The notes beneath the pieces are model-generated. The model made no database searches, was not told the origin of the DNA, and worked only from the letters and a program-made list of their open reading frames with translations. The translations under genes were made by a program, and so were the position numbers. Below, one piece after another: positions 10,550 to 19,331 of a stretch of 64,000 nucleotides of DNA. Positions within the stretch are counted from its first letter, which is position 1, and each line of letters starts with the position of its first letter. Origin of the DNA: Oceaniferula marina (GTDB lineage Bacteria; Verrucomicrobiota; Verrucomicrobiia; Verrucomicrobiales; Akkermansiaceae); contig NZ_JACBAZ010000001.1 of NCBI RefSeq assembly GCF_013391475.1, positions 950,377 to 1,014,376 of the forward strand. Direction: 5' to 3'.

Positions 10550-10663
10550 AAGTCTCGTATATTTTTACCCTCCATCATGGAAGGTCTTACATCCACTCAC
10601 CTTCGCTCCACCACCGTGGCTATCGAAGTCTTTTTTCCTCATGGCACCCCCTCAAAATCAGTA

Positions 10664-10684
10664 GGCCGTTTGGACAAAACGACC
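10664..10684. promoter_or_regulatory. Near-perfect palindrome upstream of the giant esterase gene
   Basis: The half-sites GGCCGTTT and AAACGACC flank a 5-bp centre, with one mismatch between the arms. It lies 115 bp upstream of the ATG at 10549 and downstream of the terminator of the preceding gene, so it is in the right place to control the esterase/GH20 operon. It differs from the TGGT...ACCA palindromes elsewhere in the window. No binding protein can be assigned. Confidence 0.4.
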
Positions 10685-10700
10685 AAAAAACAGGATCAAA

Positions 10701-10733
10701 AAGCCGGATCCGTAGAAGCTCCGAATCCGGCTT
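10701..10733 (-). terminator. Rho-independent terminator of the 10804-11481 gene
   Basis: A 9-bp perfect stem (AAGCCGGAT / ATCCGGCTT) with a 15-base loop is followed on the minus strand by TTTTTGATCC. It lies about 70 bp after the stop codon of the PEP-CTERM gene and separates it from the esterase operon. Confidence 0.8.
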
Positions 10734-10803
10734 GATTGTTACAAAATCCAAGGCACCCCTCTCCATACACAAAAAGGGGAACCTTTGAATCTTTACCAAA
10801 TCC

Positions 10804-11481
10804 TTACTTACGACGACGCAGGATCAGCGCTAAACCTCCAAGTCCGAGCAAGGCCGCAGAAGCTGGTTCGGGAACGGCGGTGAAGCCAATGCGCGCATTA
10901 TCTACGACATAAACACCAGACAGATCATCTGCCCCCGAAGTAATCACAACACCAACATTTCCACTTTCGGTTCCGTCAGCTGTGTAACTTACAGAGAAAT
11001 CTGACAGATCATCTCCTGGGTTCAAGGTCGTGATCACATTCGAGTTCAAGACAGCTCCGGCGCCTCCATCAGCAACCAAGGCAATCGTAATTGAATCCAC
11101 TCCTGTAAAGTTAGAACTCTGTCCCATTGACAGAGTAAACAGATAGTCCCCAGCACCTTCGGAGGCAAAGCTAGTACCCGTGTCCTGGCTCAAAGAACCG
11201 CCAACTCCACTGATCCACATCCCGGCACCGCCGTTCAATGGTCCGGTCTGCACACTCGCATCATCACAGTATGCCTGATTGATACGGGCGACATCCCATA
11301 GCGAACCAGGGCGACCGATTGTCCAACCGTCAACGGTTGTTGTCCGGTTGTAATTGAAGCCATTATAGGTATCATCGGTAGCGGTTTCAAAACTACCATT
11401 GGTTAATGATACCGCCGCGTTCACTGACATCATGCCGGAAAGCACCATGCAGCAAGCGGTGATTGTATATTTCAGTTTCAT
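10804..11481 (-). CDS. PEP-CTERM protein with NGSFE-type (CBM-like) domain
   Basis: The chosen start at 11481 (MKLKYTITACCMVLSGMMSVNA) gives a proper signal peptide; a longer frame to 11559 adds an uncharged, unlikely leader. The 225-residue product has one NGSFE-type beta domain and a full PEP-CTERM tail (VPEPASAALLG ... LRRRK). The domain matches the N-terminus of the adjacent 1558-residue esterase along its whole length; shared runs include FNG[YF]NYNRTT, NQAYCD, VQTGPL, GQSSNFT and PGDDL. Its likely role is a secreted, surface-sorted glycan-binding or scaffold protein. The duplicated domain suggests that esterase and anchor protein target the same ligand, which is inferred from similarity only. 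Confidence 0.88.
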   Translation of the reverse strand: MKLKYTITACCMVLSGMMSVNAAVSLTNGSFETATDDTYNGFNYNRTTTVDGWTIGRPGSLWDVARINQAYCDDASVQTGPLNGGAGMWISGVGGSLSQDTGTSFASEGAGDYLFTLSMGQSSNFTGVDSITIALVADGGAGAVLNSNVITTLNPGDDLSDFSVSYTADGTESGNVGVVITSGADDLSGVYVVDNARIGFTAVPEPASAALLGLGGLALILRRRK

Positions 11482-11760
11482 CTTATTATTCGTATTGTAT
11501 TCGTGATGTTGATTTGCATCGATCCATGGATTCACCAACAGATAAAATCGACGATGCACCTGAGTATGTAGGAAAATCCAGCGGTTGAGACAAGTGGTTC
11601 GCCCCCGTAACCTCTGGGTACAAGTTATTCAACTGCACAAGCAAACCTCACCCTCTCGCCATCCGAGGGCCCCTCATTCCTCGCCACAGGCAAAAAAATC
11701 CGACATCCATGATTTTACGGCTTTTTCTTTCCCTTTACCCAGCGTAGAAATCCGCCGAAC

Positions 11761-13470
11761 ATGAGCAAGGACAGCAAGATGCCAGAAAAACTCGATTTTA
11801 TCCGCGATATCATCGCCAAGGATTTGGCCAGTGGGAAACACGAAACCGTGATCACCCGCTTCCCACCGGAGCCGAACGGCTACCTCCATATCGGCCACGC
11901 CAAATCCATCTGCTTCAATTTCGGCATCGCCCAGGAAAACCAAGGCGTCGATGCCCGCTGTCACCTGCGATTCGACGACACCAACCCGGAAAAAGAAGAA
12001 AGCGAATACGTCGAAAGCATCAAAAACGATGTGCGCTGGCTCGGATTCGATTGGGGAAGCGAAAGCGCGCCCGACGAGCACCTCTACTTTGCCAGCAACT
12101 ACTTCGATTTTTTCTACGACTACGCCGTGCACCTGATCAAGGAAGGCAAGGCCTACGTCGATGAGCAGTCACCCGAGGAAATGAAAGCCAACCGGGGCGA
12201 CGTCAACACTCCGGGAACCCCATCCCCCTTCCGTGATCGCCCGGCCGAAGAAAGCCTGGCGCAATTGGAAAAAATGAAAGCCGGCGACTACGACGACGGC
12301 TCCATGGTGCTGCGTGCAAAAATCGACCTCAGCTCGTCGAACATGAACATGCGCGATCCCGTAATCTACCGGATCATGCACGCCACTCACCACAATACCG
12401 GTGACGACTGGTGCATCTATCCGATGTACGACTTTGCGCACCCGCTCGAAGATGCGCTCGAACACATCACCCATTCGCTCTGCACCCTCGAATTTGAAAA
12501 TCATCGCCCGCTCTACGATTGGTTTATCGAGAACTGTCCGGTTCCTGCGACCCCACGCCAGATTGAGTTCTCCCGCCTGAACCTGAGCTACACCATCATG
12601 AGCAAGCGCAAGCTCCTGCAACTCGTCAACGACGGCCACGTCAGTGGCTGGGATGACCCCCGTCTGCTCACCGTTTCCGGCATGCGCCGTCGCGGCTACC
12701 AGCCAGCAGCCATCCGTAGCTTCTGCAAACGGGTCGGGATCACCAAAGTCAACAGCGTGACCGACATGTCGATTCTCGAGGACGAAATCCGCAATGAGCT
12801 CAACCAGTCGGCTGAGCGACGCATGGCCGTACTCGACCCGCTGAAAGTCACCATCACCAACTGGCCAAGCGACGAGCATGTCGAACAAGTCGAGGCCCCA
12901 AACAACCCAGCCGATGAACAGGCTGGAACCCGCCAGGTGAGCCTGGGCAAACAGCTTTGGATTGAACGAGACGACTTCATGGAAGACCCGCCGAAGAAGT
13001 TTTTCCGCCTCGGCCCTGGCCGCTCGGTCAGACTTCGTGGTGGCTATATCATCACCTGCACCGGATACGAAAAAAATGACGCCGGTGAAGTCACCGAAGT
13101 CTTGTGCGAGTTTATCCCGGGAACCATCGGCCAAAACCCACCGGAGGGCATCAAGTGCCGAGCCGCGATCCACTGGGTGGATGCAGCAACAGCCGTCGAT
13201 GCCGAGATCCGTCTCTACGACCGACTCTTCACTGCCGAGAATCCGGACGGCGAAGAAGGAGGCTTTCTCAGCTGCCTGAATCAGGACTCTCTGAACATCA
13301 TCAAACACGCCAAGCTCGAAGCTAACCTGAACGATGCCCAACCCGGCGACGTCTACCAGTTTGAGCGGGTTGGCTATTTCTGCGCCGAGCTCAAGGATCA
13401 CATCCCGGGCGAGCAAGCAGTTTTTAACCGTACCGTCGCCCTACGCGACTCCTGGGGGAAAAAGAAATAG
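11761..13470 (+). CDS. glnS: Glutaminyl-tRNA synthetase
   Basis: This 569-residue class I aminoacyl-tRNA synthetase charges tRNA-Gln with glutamine. The Rossmann-fold signature FPPEPNGYLHIGHAK is at residues 35-48 (HIGH at 43-46). The second ATP-binding signature appears as IMSKRKL near 279-285 (the family's KMSKS variant). Two C-terminal beta-barrel anticodon-binding domains follow from about residue 345. The length equals the usual bacterial GlnRS. The presence of a dedicated GlnRS means that this organism need not use only the Glu-tRNA amidotransferase route for this tRNA. The gene stands alone on the plus strand. A hairpin without a T-run follows at 13495-13517. Confidence 0.97.
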   Translation: MSKDSKMPEKLDFIRDIIAKDLASGKHETVITRFPPEPNGYLHIGHAKSICFNFGIAQENQGVDARCHLRFDDTNPEKEESEYVESIKNDVRWLGFDWGSESAPDEHLYFASNYFDFFYDYAVHLIKEGKAYVDEQSPEEMKANRGDVNTPGTPSPFRDRPAEESLAQLEKMKAGDYDDGSMVLRAKIDLSSSNMNMRDPVIYRIMHATHHNTGDDWCIYPMYDFAHPLEDALEHITHSLCTLEFENHRPLYDWFIENCPVPATPRQIEFSRLNLSYTIMSKRKLLQLVNDGHVSGWDDPRLLTVSGMRRRGYQPAAIRSFCKRVGITKVNSVTDMSILEDEIRNELNQSAERRMAVLDPLKVTITNWPSDEHVEQVEAPNNPADEQAGTRQVSLGKQLWIERDDFMEDPPKKFFRLGPGRSVRLRGGYIITCTGYEKNDAGEVTEVLCEFIPGTIGQNPPEGIKCRAAIHWVDAATAVDAEIRLYDRLFTAENPDGEEGGFLSCLNQDSLNIIKHAKLEANLNDAQPGDVYQFERVGYFCAELKDHIPGEQAVFNRTVALRDSWGKKK

Positions 13471-13494
13471 CGAGCGGCTTGAGCACGACATAGA

Positions 13495-13517
13495 GCCCAT
13501 GTGCCTGCCACATGGGC
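13495..13517. terminator. Hairpin between convergent glnS and the DUF71 gene
   Basis: A perfect 9-bp stem (GCCCATGTG / CACATGGGC) with a 5-base loop sits 25 bp after glnS and 15 bp after the end of the convergent gene. It has no T-run on either side, so it may be a bidirectional processing or termination signal of the weaker kind. Confidence 0.45.
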
Positions 13518-13531
13518 AGGCGCGAGATCGT

Positions 13532-14206
13532 TCAAGATGAGGCCCCTGGCAGCAGATCCGCGAACACAAATCCTTCTCTCTCGACCACCTCACCCAAGTG
13601 AAAGGGAACGGGCTTTTCATACATCGGCCCGTCGAAGGAGAAGCTGTGAAACTCCCCATTCTCACCACAGGGGTCCATACCATCAGGGAGTTGACTGAGA
13701 AAATCGGCATCATATTCCTTGCCTGCCAACTCCACAGGAACTTGCTTCGGATCAACACAGGTAATCATCGCCCGCAAGCCCGACGCCAGCATTTCTTGGG
13801 AAAGCTCTTTGGTATCCAGCCCCCAGATCGGAAACATCGGCTGAATGCCTGAGCCCTCGAGTTGTTTCTCGCGATATTGACGTACATCTTCCAGATAGAG
13901 GTCCCCAAAAGCCATGTATTCCACGCCACGCTCGAGACATCTGGAAACGAAGTCCCCCATCCGCTCTTCGTAGTCTTCATTCGTGCATGGGTAAGGAATC
14001 GGGATCAATTCCAGTGGCAAACCGGCACTTTGAGCCTGAGCTTGCACCAACTCATTCCGAACCGCGTGCATCGCCACCCGGTCAAAGGCTTCATTGACCG
14101 TGGTAAACAGCCCCAATAGCTCCACCTCGGGGTCCTGCTTCAAAACATGCAAGGCCCAGGCACAATCTTTGCCGCTGCTCCATGATAGTAATACACGCTT
14201 TTTCAT
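13532..14206 (-). CDS. Adenine nucleotide alpha-hydrolase-like ATP pyrophosphatase (DUF71 / diphthine-ammonia ligase family)
   Basis: A 224-residue PP-loop protein beginning MKKRVLLSWSSGKDCAWAL; SSGKD is the ATP-pyrophosphatase P-loop. The FGDLYLEDVR and GLDTKELSQEML stretches are typical of the MJ0570/DUF71 family, whose eukaryotic member Dph6 amidates diphthine. Bacteria do not make diphthamide, so the bacterial members probably adenylate and amidate something else; the substrate is unknown. The ATG at 14206 is preferred over a TTG one codon upstream. The gene follows murJ by 28 bp on the same strand in reading direction (murJ end 14235), so co-transcription is possible. Confidence 0.85.
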   Translation of the reverse strand: MKKRVLLSWSSGKDCAWALHVLKQDPEVELLGLFTTVNEAFDRVAMHAVRNELVQAQAQSAGLPLELIPIPYPCTNEDYEERMGDFVSRCLERGVEYMAFGDLYLEDVRQYREKQLEGSGIQPMFPIWGLDTKELSQEMLASGLRAMITCVDPKQVPVELAGKEYDADFLSQLPDGMDPCGENGEFHSFSFDGPMYEKPVPFHLGEVVEREGFVFADLLPGASS

Positions 14207-14234
14207 CAATCGTTCTGCTGTGTGAATGAGTTCG

Positions 14235-16214
14235 TTACCCTCGTTTAAATCCGGCTTTCAGTTCGGCCAGGCTGGTGGCCTTTAACGATAAGGCAAGAAA
14301 AGCATAGGCAATCAAGCCCAGTCCCACCAAGAGACCCAATGCCACACACTGCTGCCAAAAGGCAGCCTCCAGCCACCCACCGACCAGTTGCAAACCAAAC
14401 CAGACGATCACCCCCATAGCCATACTGGCAGCCAATATCCTCACACATCGCTGCCAAAATTCCCTCCCGGGGTGAACCAAGCCGCGCAAGCCCCTCGCTA
14501 ACAAGGCCACATTCACCCAGGCCGAAACGGAAGTCGCAATCGCTATACCAACGTGCCCAAGAGGCCCGAACAACAGCAAGCTGACCACGATATTCACAAC
14601 CACGGTCACCGCAGCCATCATCATCGGCGACTTGGTGTTTTCCCGGGCAAAATAGCCAGGCTGTAGCACCTTGATCAGCACATAGCCGGGAAGCCCGAGA
14701 GCAAACCCGCGCAATGCCAACCCGGACTGAATGGCATCATCCGGAGTAAACTCACCACGCTGAAAAAGCACCGAGATGATCGGAACCGGAATCACCAACA
14801 TCGCCACCGCAGCAGGTAAAGTAATCAAAAGCCCTAACTCCATGCCCCGCACCATACTGTCCGATGCCCCTTTCGCATCATCCCGGCGAACCAAACGCGT
14901 CACCTCAGGTAGCAACACCACCCCGAGAGCAATCCCAATCATCCCCAAGGGAAGTTGATAAACCCGGTCCGAATAATACAGCCAGGAAATCGCGCCCTGC
15001 TGGAAGGAGGCGATAATCCCTCCGACCAGTAAGTTGATCTGTTGGATGCCGGCAGCCAGAATACCCGGCCCCATCAACAGGAACAGACGCTTGATCGAGC
15101 CATCCAGAACCGGCTTGTGCACCTTGATCTGGTAACCATTGCGCCGACACGCACCGTAAAGCATGACAAATTGCAGCACCCCGGCCACCGCCACACACCA
15201 GGCACAAACGTGCGCCGGAAGTTCAGACTTCATCGCCCCGACAAAAATACCCAAGCCCGCGATAAAGACCACATTCAGTAAAATCGGAGCCGCCGCCGGC
15301 ACCCCAAAAATTCGGAAGGTATTAAGAACGCCACTCAGGTGAGCCACCAAGGCCATAAACAACAGATAACTGAAGGTGATCTGGGACAAGCGGACCGTAA
15401 GCTGAAAAGTATCCGGGTGATTGCGAAACATCCGAATCTCGCCAGCAGCGGGATCCGCGCCCGGCACGCGGACAAGCTCCCCCTCGAACCAACCAAACCC
15501 ATGGTCTGATGGCAAGCGGAGGTGCACAATACCATCGCCAGTAACCTTCCAAACACCAGCATCCGAGGCAAAGCCTTCGATCGACGGGTGAGGATCACGC
15601 TTCTGACGTTTCGCCCGTTTGGCTTCCTGCAAATCATAAGCATGCGCCACCTGCTCAATCTCCCAAGCTCCGCCGCGCTCACCCGCGCCAATAAACCGAG
15701 GCACCTTCGATGGCTTTTCTTCAATATACCTCAGGTTTTCAAAGCGAACCGCACCCTCAGATCCCTTCGGCACCTGAAAATAAACATCCCTCATGCCGTC
15801 CACCCGCAACTGGAACGACTCCCGTTCCGGAGTCTCCACCGCCGATACCGGCATCTCGACTTTCGCCTTAAATCCAGGAACCACCACTCCCATGATCTGG
15901 GACATGAAGGGGATGGCCACCACCGTGACCACCACAAGCATCACGAGCAGAGTCGAAAAGGCATTCGAAGCAAAAGCCATCGCTGGCTCCTCGCCCTCTT
16001 TTTCCAACCTCCGGCCAAACATCGGCACAAAGGCCGCATTAAAAGCACCTTCGCCAAAAATCCGCCGAAACAAGTTGGGGAAACGAAACGCCGAGAAAAA
16101 AGCATCACCAAGCAGACCCGAACCAAGATAGCGGGCAATCAGAATGTCCCGCAAAAAACCAAGCACCCGGCTAATAGCGGTAAAACCGGATACTTGCATC
16201 AAGGATTTCAACAT
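14235..16214 (-). CDS. murJ: Lipid II flippase MurJ with a large periplasmic-side insertion
   Basis: A 659-residue MATE/MVF-family membrane protein that should flip lipid II during peptidoglycan synthesis. The N-terminal family signature is intact (SRVLGFLRDILIARYLG, FRFPNLFRRIFGEGAFNAAFVP). From about residue 270 the usual sequence resumes (FQLTVRLSQITFSYLLF...LSGVLN), and the C-terminal helices are standard. Between VVVPGF (about 117) and FQLTVRL (about 272) there is an extra soluble segment of about 150 residues with beta-strand-like and basic parts (KRAKRQKRDPH). Known members have only a short loop here, so the protein is about 150 residues longer than the usual 510. Topology of the family puts this loop, after helix 3, on the periplasmic side. 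The ATG at 16214 is preferred over a GTG two codons upstream. Confidence 0.93.
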   Translation of the reverse strand: MLKSLMQVSGFTAISRVLGFLRDILIARYLGSGLLGDAFFSAFRFPNLFRRIFGEGAFNAAFVPMFGRRLEKEGEEPAMAFASNAFSTLLVMLVVVTVVAIPFMSQIMGVVVPGFKAKVEMPVSAVETPERESFQLRVDGMRDVYFQVPKGSEGAVRFENLRYIEEKPSKVPRFIGAGERGGAWEIEQVAHAYDLQEAKRAKRQKRDPHPSIEGFASDAGVWKVTGDGIVHLRLPSDHGFGWFEGELVRVPGADPAAGEIRMFRNHPDTFQLTVRLSQITFSYLLFMALVAHLSGVLNTFRIFGVPAAAPILLNVVFIAGLGIFVGAMKSELPAHVCAWCVAVAGVLQFVMLYGACRRNGYQIKVHKPVLDGSIKRLFLLMGPGILAAGIQQINLLVGGIIASFQQGAISWLYYSDRVYQLPLGMIGIALGVVLLPEVTRLVRRDDAKGASDSMVRGMELGLLITLPAAVAMLVIPVPIISVLFQRGEFTPDDAIQSGLALRGFALGLPGYVLIKVLQPGYFARENTKSPMMMAAVTVVVNIVVSLLLFGPLGHVGIAIATSVSAWVNVALLARGLRGLVHPGREFWQRCVRILAASMAMGVIVWFGLQLVGGWLEAAFWQQCVALGLLVGLGLIAYAFLALSLKATSLAELKAGFKRG

Positions 16215-16238
16215 GGGCACGCTCAGCTTAATTCACCA

Positions 16239-17342
16239 CTAGCTCCGGGTTTGGTCGCCACCCGCCCCGGACTGAGAGCCATAAGAAGCGCGGCGAAGCC
16301 GGTCCATGATCGCCACGCCCAGACCGGTTTCAGACACCGGCTCGGCAATGATTTCATCCACCCCGGATTCATCCAATTGCCTCAACACAAAGAAAAAACG
16401 CACCGCGGCCTCAGCCAGTTTGCCATTTCCTGGAGAAAGCTCCTCCACCACATCCCAGGCATGAGCCTGAATAAAACCCGCCTTCTCCGACCCACAATAA
16501 CTCAGCAAGGCGTAACGCTTGCCAGCCTCAGGTTTGAATTCCGCCGCATTTCGAAGCACCCGAAGCGGGGTCCTCGGAGCATAATGCGCTGCCAACTGCC
16601 CGGGAACCTCCGGCGCTTGCTGCGTCGCCTCTGGATTCGCCTGGGCCCGATCTTTTCTGGAGAGCCGCCGTTTGGGGCGCTCCACCTTGCCAAATCGCTG
16701 CAACATCTCCTTGGTTACAGGCCCCGCACGCAAGAGGTGCAACACCGGTCGCTTTTCACCAGCCTCAGGCCGGATAATCGTACTCTCCAAGCCCTCGCGG
16801 CACGCCCCGCCATCAACAATCGCCGGGATCCTCCCGCCAAGCTCTTTTTCCACAGCCGACGCCGAGGTCGGACTGATACGACCAAACCGGTTGGCACTCG
16901 GTGCCGCAATCGGTCTCCCCAAGCCTCTGACTACGGCCTTCATGATCGGGTGACCACTCATCCGGACCGCCACCGTGGGCAAGCCGCTGGTCACGATATC
17001 CGGCACGCAGGATTTTTTTGGTAAAACCAAGGTCAAGGGACCAGGCCAAAAAGCCTTCATCAGCTTTTGCACCACCGTCTCCAATTCTTCCGGAACATCC
17101 GCCACCTCTGCCACCTGCTCATACGAGCCGACATGCACGATCAGCGGGTCAAATTCAGGGCGTTCCTTCGCAGCAAACACCTTGGCCACGGCATCCGCAT
17201 TCAAAGCATCCGCTCCCAGCCCATAAACCGTCTCCGTAGGCAAGGCCACAACCTCTCCTGAATGCAGCAAGTCTACCACCTGCTGAACCACCTTTTTTTG
17301 CTTCGACGGATCAGAAGCATCAATCACACACGTCTCGTTCAC
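16239..17342 (-). CDS. sua5: Threonylcarbamoyl-AMP synthase, long Sua5 type
   Basis: It makes threonylcarbamoyl-AMP from threonine, bicarbonate and ATP, the first step of the universal t6A37 tRNA modification. The YrdC/TsaC domain fills about residues 20-210 (LPTETVYGLGADALNADAV, KERPEFDPLIVHV, PGPLTLVL, TVAVRMSGHP, SANRFGRISPTSA). A linker and the C-terminal Sua5 domain (PGQLAAHYAP...LRV) follow, giving 367 residues instead of the short TsaC form of about 190. No ATG is available; GTG at 17342 or TTG at 17348 must be used. The gene is 24 bp upstream of murJ on the same strand. tcdA, which cyclises t6A, lies 2.5 kb away. Confidence 0.94.
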   Translation of the reverse strand: MNETCVIDASDPSKQKKVVQQVVDLLHSGEVVALPTETVYGLGADALNADAVAKVFAAKERPEFDPLIVHVGSYEQVAEVADVPEELETVVQKLMKAFWPGPLTLVLPKKSCVPDIVTSGLPTVAVRMSGHPIMKAVVRGLGRPIAAPSANRFGRISPTSASAVEKELGGRIPAIVDGGACREGLESTIIRPEAGEKRPVLHLLRAGPVTKEMLQRFGKVERPKRRLSRKDRAQANPEATQQAPEVPGQLAAHYAPRTPLRVLRNAAEFKPEAGKRYALLSYCGSEKAGFIQAHAWDVVEELSPGNGKLAEAAVRFFFVLRQLDESGVDEIIAEPVSETGLGVAIMDRLRRASYGSQSGAGGDQTRS

Positions 17343-17510
17343 GCGCAAGCCCTAGCCTACCCAACGAAAAATGAGAAGCGAAATAGCTTCCGCCCCGGGT
17401 TTTAAGCCATTCCCTACCACTAGCTTCTCCACGCCTTCTCGAATCTCCCATTTACACATTTACGGATTGGCATTCCCCGGCACCAGCACTAGCATCCCGC
17501 CTACACCATC

Positions 17511-18206
17511 ATGACACCTCTCTGGATACCACCACTGCTTGCCTTTCTTATCGGCTCCATCCCCTTCGGGTTGATTATCGCCAAATCCAAAGGCATCAAC
17601 ATCCGCGAACACGGTTCCGGCAATATCGGCGCCACCAATGTTCTGCGCGTCGTCGGAAAAAAATACGGCATCACCTGCCTCATCCTCGATCTCCTCAAGG
17701 GCCTGATCCCCACCATGGCTGGTATCAGCCTGATTACCTATGCAGGTGCCAGCGGAGCCATGGGCCTCAGCTTCCTCAGCCCCCTCGCCCATGAAACCAC
17801 CCAGGGGCAAGCTCAAGCACTCCACATCCTGACAGCTCTCGCCACCATCCTTGGCCACAACTACTCGCCATGGATTGCCTTCAAAGGAGGAAAAGGCATC
17901 GCAACCTCGGCCGGAGCCCTGATCGCCCTGATGCCGGCTGGCGTGCTCATTCTCATCCTCGTTTGGGTCGCGCTGTTCTACGCCACCAAATACGTGTCCG
18001 TTGCCAGCATCGGAGCAGCCCTCAGCCTGCCGTTCATCACCTTGTTCGGTTCGTGGTTCCACGGTAAATTTCCTGACGGAAACTGGAACAAGCCACTCTT
18101 CATCTTCTCCATCGTGATCGCCCTGCTCGCCACCTGGCGGCACCGCTCGAACATCAAAAACCTTCTCAATGGCACCGAACACCGCTTTGAGAAAAAAAAG
18201 AAGTAA
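17511..18206 (+). CDS. plsY: Acyl-phosphate:glycerol-3-phosphate acyltransferase PlsY
   Basis: This integral membrane enzyme transfers an acyl chain from acyl-phosphate to glycerol-3-phosphate, the first step of phospholipid synthesis. The 231-residue protein carries the family motifs: IPFGLIIAK, GSGNIGATNVLR (about 39-50), LLKG near 63 and FKGGKGIATSAG near 121-132. It has several hydrophobic segments. It is somewhat longer than the common 200-residue enzymes because of an extended loop around residues 75-105. gpsA follows after 27 bp, so the enzyme that makes its substrate is in the same operon. A long open frame on the opposite strand has no matching family and is a shadow. Confidence 0.95.
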   Translation: MTPLWIPPLLAFLIGSIPFGLIIAKSKGINIREHGSGNIGATNVLRVVGKKYGITCLILDLLKGLIPTMAGISLITYAGASGAMGLSFLSPLAHETTQGQAQALHILTALATILGHNYSPWIAFKGGKGIATSAGALIALMPAGVLILILVWVALFYATKYVSVASIGAALSLPFITLFGSWFHGKFPDGNWNKPLFIFSIVIALLATWRHRSNIKNLLNGTEHRFEKKKK

Positions 18207-18233
18207 ACCAGCCCTCTCACCTCTATCTCAGCC

Positions 18234-19238
18234 ATGATATCCACTGAAAAAGTCGCCATCCTCGGTTCCGGCTCTTGGGGCACAGCCCTCGGAACCCTGC
18301 TCGCCCACACCTTCCAGCAGGTCACCATGATCGGACTCGAAACCGATGTCGCCGAAGACATCAACACCCGACACCGCAACGAGCGTTATCTGCCGGGCCT
18401 CAGCTTGCAGAACAATATTCAGGCCAGCACCGAGCTCACATCCACTCTGGATGCATCCCTCATCCTCTTTGTCATCCCCACATCGGGAATGCGCAAAGCC
18501 GTCGAAGCTCTGGCCGCTCATCCGGTCCCCCAAGACACCGTGCTCATGTCCTGCTCCAAAGGTATCGAACACGACACCGGGACGCGCATGAGCGAAATCA
18601 TCCGCGAGCATTTCCCCAACAACCCACTCGCCGTTCTCTCCGGCCCCAACCACGCAGAGGAAGTCTCCCTTGCCCTGACATCCTGCGCAGTCATTGGTTC
18701 CAAAGACGAGCAGCTATCAGCCGACCTTCAGTCCATCTTCTCCACCCCTTTCTTCCGCAGCTACACCAGCGATGACATGGCTGGCATGGAACTCGGCGGA
18801 GCTATCAAAAACGTCTTCGCTCTGGCTGCAGGCATCGCATCCGGACTTAAACTCGGTGATAACGCCATCGCAGCCCTCGTCACCCGCGGTCTGGCCGAAA
18901 TGACCCGACTCGGAACCGCCCTGGGAGGACAAGCCGAAACCTTCATGGGGCTCTCCGGCATCGGAGACCTCATGGTGACTTGCTACTCGTCCCACTCACG
19001 TAACAACCGGGTGGGCAAGGCCCTCGGCGAAGGCCAACAACTCGATGACATCATTGCCAACCTCGGCATGGTCGCCGAAGGCGTGCCCAATACCAAATCC
19101 ATCTACCGGGCCGCCCGCAATGCAGGAGTGCGCACCCCACTGATCGATGCCGTTTATTCCATCCTCTACGAAAACCGTTCGGCTAGCTCCGTCCTCAAAG
19201 AACTCCTCTCCCTGGACATGCGCAAAGAAACCGACTAA
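18234..19238 (+). CDS. gpsA: Glycerol-3-phosphate dehydrogenase [NAD(P)+]
   Basis: It reduces dihydroxyacetone phosphate to sn-glycerol-3-phosphate for phospholipid synthesis. The 334-residue length is typical. The N-terminal dinucleotide-binding loop is VAILGSGSWGTALGTLLA (residues 6-23). Further family marks are the SCSKGIEHDTG segment, SGPNHAEEVSLA, the catalytic-lysine stretch ELGGAIKNVFALAAGIASGLKLGDNA and SGIGDLMVTCYSSHSRN. It directly follows plsY on the same strand. Confidence 0.97.
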   Translation: MISTEKVAILGSGSWGTALGTLLAHTFQQVTMIGLETDVAEDINTRHRNERYLPGLSLQNNIQASTELTSTLDASLILFVIPTSGMRKAVEALAAHPVPQDTVLMSCSKGIEHDTGTRMSEIIREHFPNNPLAVLSGPNHAEEVSLALTSCAVIGSKDEQLSADLQSIFSTPFFRSYTSDDMAGMELGGAIKNVFALAAGIASGLKLGDNAIAALVTRGLAEMTRLGTALGGQAETFMGLSGIGDLMVTCYSSHSRNNRVGKALGEGQQLDDIIANLGMVAEGVPNTKSIYRAARNAGVRTPLIDAVYSILYENRSASSVLKELLSLDMRKETD

Positions 19239-19331
19239 GCGCCCACCCGTTGAAGCTGATGCGCCGGCGACTGATTGAGGCCAATCAGCCCTACCTGCAA
19301 TCCGCCACCTCACCCGATCAAGCAATCACCG

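Noticed and set aside
12169-13416. Long open frame on the minus strand (415 codons)
   Set aside because: It lies entirely inside glnS, which has all family motifs; the frame has no homology and reflects codon bias.
15522-17024. Open frame of 500 codons on the plus strand
   Set aside because: It overlaps murJ and sua5 on the opposite strand, both unmistakable, and has no recognisable domain.
17460-18182. Open frame of 240 codons on the minus strand
   Set aside because: It is antisense to plsY, whose motifs are intact.
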